Made by a program: the position numbers and the translations under genes. Positions 1 through 5,943 of a DNA stretch of 5,943 bases are shown here, piece by piece. Positions within the stretch are counted from its first letter, which is position 1. Every line of letters starts with the position of its first letter. The stretch covers positions 1-5,943 of the forward strand of contig DCGK01000049.1 in assembly GCA_002315235.1 (NCBI GenBank), written 5' to 3'. Origin of the DNA: Ruminococcus sp. UBA1780. GTDB taxonomy: Bacteria; Bacillota; Clostridia; Oscillospirales; Ruminococcaceae. Under the pieces are notes generated by a model. The model was not told the DNA's origin. It ran no database searches and saw nothing but the letters and a program-made list of their open reading frames with translations.

Positions 1-25
1 GATTTAATCAGTGGTTCCTTAATGC

Positions 26-32
26 AAAGGAG
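26..32 (+). promoter_or_regulatory. Ribosome binding site for the TTG-started protease gene
   Basis: AAAGGAG lies 9 bases before TTG at 42. It decides the start: the reading frame is open back to the window edge, but no ATG or GTG in frame is available, and the residues after the TTG form a typical signal peptide (Lys-Lys then a long Ala-rich stretch). The ATG at 22 is in another frame. The gene's promoter must lie upstream of the window. Confidence 0.8.
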
Positions 33-41
33 AATAAGACA

Positions 42-3000
42 TTGAATATAAAAAAGACTGCAGCGGCCGCTGCTGCCGGTGCACTTGCATTTACATCCAT
101 GAACCTTCAGCCGTATGCTGAAAACAACAATTCTGCCGGTGAAATAACTGCAGTCACTGCTCAGAGCAGTCTTTCCCCTGCTCTGTCACAGGCTGAAATC
201 AGTCAGCTTCCGGAAAAATTTGATCTGCGCGAGCAGGGACTTGTTTCTTCCGTAAAGCATCAGGGTAACTTCGGAACGTGCTGGTCATTTGCAGCTTCGG
301 GAGCACTTGAAACCGCACTTATAAGAAGTGAACCCTTTATCGACCTTTCTGAGCTTCATCTGGCATACTTCAGCTTTTTCGGTGACAGCACCCCGAAAAA
401 TCCTGAAGCCGGAGACAGCTTTATAGCCGGCGGTCATATTTCATATGCTGCTGCATCATATTCAAGATGGACAGGACCTGTGCGTGAGTCACTTCTCCCC
501 TACAGCACGTCCGAGGAGGATATCGACCTGTCTCTTCAGAACCGGAGCGAATACTTTGTAACTGATATAAATCTGGTGAACGCATATTCACTGAAGGACA
601 CTGCTCCGTCACAGATGCTGCGTTTCTCTGACGAGGAGATAAAGCATATGCTCACTGAAGGAAATGCAGTTTCGGTTAATATGCGCTACGAAAACACATG
701 CAGCGAGGAAACCTTTGCACAGTATGACGCAGAAGGCGGAAAAACAAATCACGGTGTACTTATTGTTGGCTGGGATGACAGCTACAGCCGTGAAAACTTC
801 CTCGTAACACCACCCGGAGACGGGGCATGGCTTGTAAAAAACAGCTGGGGCGACTCATGGGGAAATGACGGTTACTTCCACATGTCGTACTACGACCGTT
901 CCATAAGCGACACATGCTGTCTGAAGGCAGAAAAATCCGGCAGATACCAGACAAACTACCAGCATGACACTCTTTTCTATACGGCTGCTGTTTCGCCGGG
1001 AGTTACTGACAGAAACACCGGATACATGGCAAATGTTTTCACAGCCGAAAAGGACGAATACATTTCAGGAGCAGGCTTCTACACCACAGACAACAATGCC
1101 TCCTACGAAATAACCGTCTATACAGACCTTGAAAATCCGGACAATCCTTCATCCGGAACCGCACACGGAATTACAGCAGGCACGGAAAAATATGCCGGAT
1201 ATCACACTGTAAGTCTTTTCGAACCGGTTAAGGTAAAAAAGGGTGAAGTATTTTCCATTACGGCGGGGCTTACTAATCCTGTATCCGACCATCCTGTTCC
1301 GGTTGAGGCTGCAGTTATGCTTATGGAAAACAAATTTACAGTTGATGCTGCGAATATTTCAAAGGAAGAAATACAGAACAGTTCCGAAGCCGGACAGAGC
1401 TTTATCAGCCCCAACGGAACAAGATGGACTGACACTAAAAATCTCAGAATAGAAGAAGCATACGAAAACAGACAGATGCGTGACACCAACATCATGTACT
1501 ATATCGGAAATGTATGTCTGAAGGCATTCGGTTCAGACGGCACGGAAATGACTGAACAGCCTGAAAGGAAACAGTCCGTTCTCAGTTCACTTACCGTAAA
1601 CGGTGAGCCGCTGGCAGTATGCGATGAAAATGAAAATCCGGTAACTGAAATAAATACAGTTCTCAGAGGAACCGGAAGCACTGCCTCCTTCTTCCCTTCC
1701 GGTACAGGCAAAATCACGGTAAACGGAAAGGAAAACATTTCGGGACACCGTTCTGAAGAGATACCTCTTGAATACGGCATGAACACTGTTAGGATTATCT
1801 CATCAGAAAGCGGCATGGACAGCACCGAATATACCGTTAATATTTTAAGGAACCGTGCCGTACCTGACTATTTAACTGAAACTATACTGACAGACAGCGA
1901 AAAGGTCACCGTTACCGCTGAAGACGGACATGAATTCAGCAGCGGCGAAAGCATCTCAGATTATCTCGGGCAGACACTTCATGTTACCGAACCTGACAGA
2001 GAATATGACATAGTTCTGGCTGAAAAAAGAAATCTTTCCGAAGCTGTCGGCGAACACGCCCTGCTTATGAGCAGTGAGGTAATCCGCGGTCTGTTCTCAT
2101 TCAAGGGAAAGATGGTTTTCAGTACATCACCTGACATGAGCGATGCTGAGGATATTTACAACAGGCTGGACAGTATTCTGGGAGAAAGTGTTTTCAGGAT
2201 TTATCCGGACTTTGATACTGATCTTTATTTTCAGATACTTGCCGATGACGACAGACCGCAGAGCACAGTATGGCATGTAAATATCCCGTCACGTCCTGTA
2301 ATCAGCGACGAAGATCTGACAATCGGCATAACCGGTGAAGACTCGGTGACATTAACTCTGAACAGGCAGATTACAGACAGGGCTGAATATCTTGCCGAAG
2401 TAAAATACGGAAACGAAAAGCCTGACAGTCAGAAAATGTACTCAGCAAAGAAAATATCTGACTCCTCAGCGGTCATCAGCGAGCTTGTTCCCGGAAAGAC
2501 ATACTCACTGTTTCTCAGATTTCTCTCAGACGAAAAATCCTTCAGCTCCCCGGTAAAGGAATTCATATTCACCATGCCCGGCAGGAAGGAAATCTGCTCA
2601 TTCAGTTTTGAAAAGGAAAGAATTATATTTGACAGTAACATGTATACAGCCGTTTCTGAAAACGGAACGGAATTAAAATGCTATGACACTGTTTCCGACC
2701 TCACCGGCACGGATGTTGTATTTACCGACAGTGAAGGCAGAAGCATGACTGTAACCATTCCCGCAAGAAGGCCTGCTCCCGAAACCGAACTTGATCTTAA
2801 GGCAGGCAGACTGACCGGAAAATTTGACAAAAACATCTGCTTTGTCTGCAACAGAAAATACACATGGGAAACCAGTCCGACGGAATCCACAACGCTCGCA
2901 GACAAAAACGGAGTTATATCCGTGGATTCACTGTGTTCATCATACTACAGAGCCGGAAGCAGACTTGACTTCTTCTACAGGGCAACGGAAACTGAATTTG

Positions 3001-3470
3001 CATCTGAGGTAAGCAGCATTACGGTTCCGGAACAGAAATCCATCTCTCAGAAAATGATGAAAATTCTCGGCTATGATGACACATCAGTTACCCTTGAATA
3101 TCACGATGGAGCTGAATACGGATACAGAACAAGCTTCCGTCAGGATTTTGTCTGGCAGGATGAGCCGCGCATTACAGGACTTAAACCTGATACAAAATAC
3201 ATTCTTGCGGTAAGATACAAAGCCGGCGAAAACACCGCACACAGCACAGGAACATTTGCAGTATTCAGCACACTGCCTTCAGATTTTATGCCGGGCGACC
3301 TGAATGATGACAAAGCTGTAAATGCGGCAGACGCGCTTATAATGAAAAGAATACTCATACTTGGTCTGAGAGCCGATGATTTTCAGAAAAGAAATGCAGA
3401 CATAAACAGCGACGAAACCATAAATGTTTTTGATTTCCAGAGACTCATCAGTATTGTGACATTTGTATGA
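42..3470 (+). CDS. Secreted C1A (papain-family) cysteine protease with lectin-like domain and C-terminal type I dockerin
   Basis: This is a 1142-residue exported endopeptidase, predicted to cut proteins outside the cell while held on a cohesin-bearing scaffold. Residues 1-26 are a signal peptide (NIKK, then an Ala-rich core). The papain fold spans about 56-295 and has all catalytic residues: oxyanion Gln74, nucleophile Cys80 in GTCWSFA, His237 in TNHGVLIVGW and Asn267 in KNSWGDSWG. Only about 30 residues separate the signal peptide from the protease, so there is no I29-type propeptide. A lectin-like domain (about 301-497) follows, in the same order as in clostridial Cwp84-type proteases. Next come a cadherin-like beta-sandwich (about 513-603) and two copies of a beta-rich unit ending in FN3-like modules (about 624-846 and 868-1079). 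The dockerin (1085-1142) has two calcium loops: D1086/N1088/D1090/N1094/D1097 and D1120/N1122/D1124/N1128/D1131. Start is TTG. The protease and dockerin calls are firm; substrate and cohesin partner are unknown. Confidence 0.93.
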   Translation: MNIKKTAAAAAAGALAFTSMNLQPYAENNNSAGEITAVTAQSSLSPALSQAEISQLPEKFDLREQGLVSSVKHQGNFGTCWSFAASGALETALIRSEPFIDLSELHLAYFSFFGDSTPKNPEAGDSFIAGGHISYAAASYSRWTGPVRESLLPYSTSEEDIDLSLQNRSEYFVTDINLVNAYSLKDTAPSQMLRFSDEEIKHMLTEGNAVSVNMRYENTCSEETFAQYDAEGGKTNHGVLIVGWDDSYSRENFLVTPPGDGAWLVKNSWGDSWGNDGYFHMSYYDRSISDTCCLKAEKSGRYQTNYQHDTLFYTAAVSPGVTDRNTGYMANVFTAEKDEYISGAGFYTTDNNASYEITVYTDLENPDNPSSGTAHGITAGTEKYAGYHTVSLFEPVKVKKGEVFSITAGLTNPVSDHPVPVEAAVMLMENKFTVDAANISKEEIQNSSEAGQSFISPNGTRWTDTKNLRIEEAYENRQMRDTNIMYYIGNVCLKAFGSDGTEMTEQPERKQSVLSSLTVNGEPLAVCDENENPVTEINTVLRGTGSTASFFPSGTGKITVNGKENISGHRSEEIPLEYGMNTVRIISSESGMDSTEYTVNILRNRAVPDYLTETILTDSEKVTVTAEDGHEFSSGESISDYLGQTLHVTEPDREYDIVLAEKRNLSEAVGEHALLMSSEVIRGLFSFKGKMVFSTSPDMSDAEDIYNRLDSILGESVFRIYPDFDTDLYFQILADDDRPQSTVWHVNIPSRPVISDEDLTIGITGEDSVTLTLNRQITDRAEYLAEVKYGNEKPDSQKMYSAKKISDSSAVISELVPGKTYSLFLRFLSDEKSFSSPVKEFIFTMPGRKEICSFSFEKERIIFDSNMYTAVSENGTELKCYDTVSDLTGTDVVFTDSEGRSMTVTIPARRPAPETELDLKAGRLTGKFDKNICFVCNRKYTWETSPTESTTLADKNGVISVDSLCSSYYRAGSRLDFFYRATETEFASEVSSITVPEQKSISQKMMKILGYDDTSVTLEYHDGAEYGYRTSFRQDFVWQDEPRITGLKPDTKYILAVRYKAGENTAHSTGTFAVFSTLPSDFMPGDLNDDKAVNAADALIMKRILILGLRADDFQKRNADINSDETINVFDFQRLISIVTFV
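1911..3278 (+). repeat. Diverged tandem duplication of a ~215-residue beta-rich unit inside the protease
   Basis: Two protein segments share the same order of motifs: residues 624-846 (bases 1911-2579) and 868-1079 (bases 2643-3278). Both open with a TA..(D/E)NG-like turn, then SISDYLG versus TVSDLTG, then two short strands ending in LAEKR versus IPARR. Both then have a middle module ending in an aromatic strand (LYFQILA versus LDFFYRA). Both finish with an FN3-like module (VTLTL versus VTLEY, then LVPGKTY versus LKPDTKY). I aligned these by eye. The repeat is at protein level; the DNA copies are too diverged to be recent. Confidence 0.6.
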
Positions 3471-3481
3471 CTTTGGTTGAC
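3451..3481 (+). promoter_or_regulatory. Candidate operator: three direct repeats ending in TGAC
   Basis: Three similar 10-base words lie in a row: GTATTGTGAC (3451-3460), TTTGTATGAC (3462-3471) and TTTGGTTGAC (3472-3481). Their TGAC ends are 11 and 10 bases apart, about one helical turn. The last repeat overlaps the -35 box of the regulator-kinase promoter. OmpR/PhoB-family regulators bind tandem direct repeats with this spacing beside or over the -35, so autoregulation is the natural reading. The first repeat and most of the second lie in the last codons and stop of the protease gene, so chance similarity is possible. Confidence 0.4.
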
Positions 3482-3505
3482 CGGAAAATATACATATGTT
3501 AAAAT
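3477..3505 (+). promoter_or_regulatory. Sigma-A-type promoter with extended -10 for the two-component operon
   Basis: The -35 is TTGACC (3477-3482), the spacer is 17 bases, and the -10 is TAAAAT (3500-3505). A TGT directly before the -10 (3497-3499) makes an extended -10. Each hexamer matches consensus at five of six bases. Transcription would begin near 3512, giving a leader of about 40 bases. The promoter starts 7 bases after the protease stop codon. I see no hairpin-plus-U-run terminator between 3471 and 3551, so protease transcripts may also read through into the operon. Confidence 0.75.
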
Positions 3506-3538
3506 ATAGTAAACGCAGAAAATCAGATTAATTATTCA

Positions 3539-3544
3539 GGGAGG
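3539..3544 (+). promoter_or_regulatory. Ribosome binding site pointing to an ACG start codon
   Basis: GGGAGG is a strong Shine-Dalgarno match and ends 7 bases before ACG at 3552. No ATG, GTG or TTG in the regulator's frame lies between the in-frame stop at 3510-3512 and the ATG at 3609. The site therefore marks 3552 as the intended start. Confidence 0.75.
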
Positions 3545-3551
3545 AATTTTT

Positions 3552-4229
3552 ACGAGGATACTTATCATAGAAGACGAAATAGCTCTTGCAGATGCACTGC
3601 AGCAGATTATGCAGAAAAACAAATATCTCACTGATGCATGCCATGACGGTGTTTCCGGACTTGACGCAGCGATGACCGGAATATATGACGTTATCATACT
3701 TGATATCAACCTTCCGAAAATGAACGGCTTTGATGTTCTGAGGTCACTGAGAATCAGTAAAATAACCACACCTGTACTTCTGCTGACTGCAAAGGATGAA
3801 ATTGCCGACAAGGTTACCGGTCTTGATAACGGCGCTGATGACTACATGACAAAACCGTTCAGTACCGATGAGCTGCTTGCGCGCATACGTTCACTCGGCC
3901 GGAGGAATGCAGGTGCAGTATGTGAAAATGTACTTACATTCAGTGACATAACACTCAATCTCTCCACATACGAGCTTTCCTGCGGAAGTTCGTCACTTAA
4001 GCTCGGACTCAAGGAGTTCTGCATAATGGAGCTCTTCTGCAGAAACGGAACAGCTATAATCAGCAAGGAAAAGCTTATAGAAAAAATCTGGGGATATGAC
4101 TCTAATGCAGAATACAACAACGTGGAAGTGTATATTTCATTTATACGAAAAAAGCTGCTGCACATAAGCTCGGAAGTTACAGTAAAAACTGTCAGAGGCG
4201 TAGGCTACTGTCTCAGTTCAGGAAAGTGA
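3552..4229 (+). CDS. OmpR/PhoB-family two-component response regulator with an apparent ACG start
   Basis: This is a 225-residue cytoplasmic transcription factor, the normal length for the family, predicted to be phosphorylated by the kinase encoded 6 bases downstream. Counting ACG as residue 1, the receiver (about 1-117) shows the acidic pair Glu7-Asp8 in ILIIEDE, phospho-acceptor Asp51 in ILDINLPKMNG, Thr79 in LLLTAKD and Lys101 in TKPF. The winged-helix DNA-binding domain (about 126-222) has a recognition helix near 189-202 (NNVEVYISFIRKKL) and the wing motif TVRGVGYCL. The first codon is ACG where ATG is expected, with a strong ribosome site in front. Starting at the next ATG (3609) would remove strand beta-1 and the acidic pair, so it cannot give a working receiver. 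Possible explanations are rare non-standard initiation, a T-to-C mutation, or a base error. Target genes are unknown; its own promoter is a likely one. Family call is very secure, start less so. Confidence 0.93.
   Translation, partial: TRILIIEDEIALADALQQIMQKNKYLTDACHDGVSGLDAAMTGIYDVIILDINLPKMNGFDVLRSLRISKITTPVLLLTAKDEIADKVTGLDNGADDYMTKPFSTDELLARIRSLGRRNAGAVCENVLTFSDITLNLSTYELSCGSSSLKLGLKEFCIMELFCRNGTAIISKEKLIEKIWGYDSNAEYNNVEVYISFIRKKLLHISSEVTVKTVRGVGYCLSSGK
4220..4226 (+). promoter_or_regulatory. Ribosome binding site for the histidine kinase
   Basis: AGGAAAG lies within the last codons of the response regulator and 9 bases before the kinase ATG at 4236. It is weaker than the sites before the other two genes, which fits translation coupled to the regulator. 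Confidence 0.6.
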
Positions 4230-4235
4230 CAGCAT

Positions 4236-5943
4236 ATGATTAAAAAACTAAAAATCAGATTTATTCTTGTAAACATGCTCATTCTTACTTTTGTGCTGTT
4301 TGCAACGCTGAGCTCAATCTACATAATGATGTCAAATTCTGAGATAAAGGTTTCCGACGAAATTATGGAAAACATAATTGAAAATCATCAGAAAACATCG
4401 TCGAAATACGAAAGGGATCTGCACAGCTCCGGAAGGAAACAGATTCCGCACATTACTGACATTCCGGTCAGTGACGGCGAAACTGCCGGTACAGTCAGCC
4501 GGAAATCTTCTGAAAACACGGAAGCCGCTCCGGAAGCAGAACTTTCCGAACTTACATTGAGAAAATCAGACGAAACTGAAATAATAAAGCTGTCTCTTCT
4601 GACAGCTGAAGCGGACATTATTTCACCGGAACAAAACGCTGACCAGCCGGTACCGTATCAGTACGGAACATGGGGAAATCCATGGAGCGGAAATCCGTGG
4701 GAGAACCCGTGGCGGGAAAACCCATGGGGCGGCAGTCCTGACGGCGGAAACTACTGGCAGGAACATAACAATCCGGAAAACGAAGTTCCAAAGGATGAGA
4801 AACCAAAGGAAGAACCGTCACAGAACAGCGGCAGCCATCAAAACGAACAGCAGAACGGACAGCAGAATCCGGGCGGCGAAAGCAGCCAGAATCCATGGGA
4901 TTTCTGGTGGGGACAGAACCAGTGGCCGCCTCCGGACCCGTGGAACGGACAAAATCCATGGCAGGGACAGGATCCGTGGGCAGAACAGCAGCAGCCATGG
5001 GGCGACTACAATCCGTGGGAAAATCCTCCGTGGCCGGGCTGGCCGAACTGGCCTCCTGCAGAGGAATCCGCTTCTGCCTCACCTTCGGAAGCTCCGTCAG
5101 CTGAAGCCACTGCGCCGGCAGCCGACAGCCGGCCTTCACCTGTTCCTGAATACATTCCGACTGCAAAACCTGACGTTCAGGATACTCCTGAAAGCAGGGA
5201 AACAACCGGAGAAGTTTCCGAAGCAGAATCTGCTGCGGAAAGCAGGACTGAACCGGCTTCAAAGCCATCAGGAAAACCGGATAACAACCCTCCTCCCGAG
5301 CCGAAATATGACGGTAACATGGCAAGATCACACATTCTTGCTGACATTGATGAAAAAGGAAATATTGCAGCTCTCTGGACGCAGAACTTTATGAGATATG
5401 CGGACGATTCTCTTGAAAACGAAGATGAGTTCGGACTGAAGGTTGAAAACACCGTTAAAATGCTGGCATCAGAAAATAAGCCTGAAGGAACCTGCACTGT
5501 TGATACTGTTTCATTCAGATACAGAATAAGCAGTCCCGGACCTGAAAACAAAAGGACTCTTGTACTGCTTGACAGATCGATAGAAGTTTCCACTCTTCAC
5601 CGTCTTCTTATCACATTTATCTTCATCGGATGTGCCGGTCTTGTTATTGTATTTTTCTTCAGCCTCTTCCTTGCAAGCTGGGCCATAAAGCCTATTGAGG
5701 TTGCCTGGAACAGACAGAAGCAGTTTATTGCAGATGCTTCGCATGAACTGAAAACTCCTCTGACCGTCATTTCCACAAATACAGACGTTGTACTTTCAGT
5801 GCCTGACGACTACATAAGAAACCAGGAGCGCTGGCTGAGATATATCAAGGATGAGACAGCCCGCATGTCAAAGCTTGTAACAGAGCTTCTGTACATTGCA
5901 AAATCAGACTCAAACGAAATCAAAATGGATATGCACGATTTTG
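4236..5943 (+). CDS. Sensor histidine kinase with a Trp/Pro-rich extracytoplasmic array (3' end beyond the window)
   Basis: The frame stays open from ATG 4236 to the window end, giving 569 residues plus one base. It encodes the membrane sensor partner of the upstream regulator. Order of parts: short basic N-terminus; membrane helix 1 (about 9-31); an extracytoplasmic region of about 425 residues; membrane helix 2 (about 456-482); then, with little or no HAMP domain, the dimerisation and phospho-acceptor helix with His503 in FIADASHELKTPLT. The ATP-binding domain lies beyond the window. The extracytoplasmic part has a polar stretch (32-140), the Trp/Pro array (146-274), a Glu/Ser/Pro/Ala-rich linker (275-358) and a small domain (about 363-450) with hairpin ILADIDEKGNIAAL and a last strand VLLDRSIEVSTL leading into helix 2, possibly PAS/Cache-like. 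Related clostridial kinases often carry a proline-rich insert here, but this one is large and Trp-dense. The signal sensed is unknown. Confidence 0.92.
   Translation, partial: MIKKLKIRFILVNMLILTFVLFATLSSIYIMMSNSEIKVSDEIMENIIENHQKTSSKYERDLHSSGRKQIPHITDIPVSDGETAGTVSRKSSENTEAAPEAELSELTLRKSDETEIIKLSLLTAEADIISPEQNADQPVPYQYGTWGNPWSGNPWENPWRENPWGGSPDGGNYWQEHNNPENEVPKDEKPKEEPSQNSGSHQNEQQNGQQNPGGESSQNPWDFWWGQNQWPPPDPWNGQNPWQGQDPWAEQQQPWGDYNPWENPPWPGWPNWPPAEESASASPSEAPSAEATAPAADSRPSPVPEYIPTAKPDVQDTPESRETTGEVSEAESAAESRTEPASKPSGKPDNNPPPEPKYDGNMARSHILADIDEKGNIAALWTQNFMRYADDSLENEDEFGLKVENTVKMLASENKPEGTCTVDTVSFRYRISSPGPENKRTLVLLDRSIEVSTLHRLLITFIFIGCAGLVIVFFFSLFLASWAIKPIEVAWNRQKQFIADASHELKTPLTVISTNTDVVLSVPDDYIRNQERWLRYIKDETARMSKLVTELLYIAKSDSNEIKMDMHDF
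4671..5057 (+). repeat. Asn-Pro-Trp repeat array in the kinase sensor
   Basis: Kinase residues 146-274 hold 18 Trp and 11 Pro-Trp pairs: seven NPW, two DPW, one QPW and one PPW. They fall in two clusters, 146-174 and 221-272, split by a Gln/Asn/Glu-rich segment. In the first cluster the NPW Trp residues are 4-5 apart (150, 155, 159, 164), and the DNA shows short repeated units of the form AATCCRTGG or AACCCRTGG (for example at 4677, 4692, 4704, 4719, 4890, 4953, 5010). This suggests growth by short tandem duplication, later diversified at third codon positions. Confidence 0.85.

Noticed and set aside
3..41. Upstream extension of the protease frame to the window edge
   Set aside because: The frame is open, but the AAAGGAG site and the signal peptide beginning directly after the TTG fit a start at 42; an extension would bury the signal peptide.
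1..45. Possible tail of an upstream gene ending at TGA 43-45, overlapping the protease TTG
   Set aside because: Frame 1 is open from base 1 and its stop overlaps the start as TTGA, which could mean coupling, but 14 codons are too few to tell from chance.
3609..4229. Response regulator starting at ATG 3609
   Set aside because: This start lacks a nearby ribosome site and removes the first receiver strand and the Glu-Asp pair needed for magnesium binding.
4671..5057. CRISPR-like or intergenic repeat array
   Set aside because: The repeat units are short, of variable spacing, in frame, and part of an uninterrupted coding sequence.
4618..5331. Long reverse-strand open frame (237 codons) opposite the kinase sensor
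   Set aside because: It is the shadow of the Trp/Pro-rich array: TGG, CCG and CCA codons rarely give stops on the other strand. Its protein has no recognisable domain, and the + strand frame is a continuous kinase.
4795..5394. Forward open frame of 199 codons in another frame
   Set aside because: It lies wholly inside the kinase reading frame, has a biased Arg-rich composition typical of an out-of-frame reading, and has no family signature.

Overview
The window looks like the genome of a rumen or gut Ruminococcus, most like the Ruminococcus flavefaciens group. This rests on a type I dockerin at the end of a secreted protease, strong Shine-Dalgarno sites, moderate GC, and a histidine kinase type common in clostridia. 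The species is inferred, not proven. All genes lie on the + strand, and no stretch over 300 bases lacks a gene.

Region 1 (1-3470) is one large gene. It encodes a 1142-residue secreted papain-family (C1A) cysteine protease, with a lectin-like domain, a cadherin-like beta-sandwich, a roughly 215-residue beta-rich unit present twice, and a C-terminal dockerin. It starts with TTG behind a good ribosome site. The dockerin implies docking onto a cohesin scaffold, so this is probably a cellulosome-associated or cell-surface protease.

Region 2 (3471-3551) is an 81-base gap. It holds a near-consensus sigma-A promoter with an extended -10. Three TGAC-ending direct repeats about 10-11 bases apart run over its -35 and back into the end of the protease gene, as expected for an OmpR/PhoB-type operator. 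I see no intrinsic terminator in the gap.

Region 3 (3552-5943) is a two-component pair: an OmpR-family response regulator, then 6 bases later a sensor histidine kinase that runs off the window after its H-box. The regulator can be full length only if it starts at a non-standard codon; ACG at 3552 sits exactly where ATG should be. The kinase has an extracytoplasmic region of about 425 residues carrying an unusual tryptophan/proline array: 18 Trp in 127 residues, with seven Asn-Pro-Trp triplets. It is followed by a Glu/Ser/Pro/Ala-rich linker and a small sensor-like domain.

The two most noteworthy points are the Trp-rich NPW array in the kinase sensor and the ACG start of its partner regulator. 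The regulator probably controls its own operon through the TGAC repeats. A functional link between protease and sensor is possible from adjacency but is not shown by the sequence.
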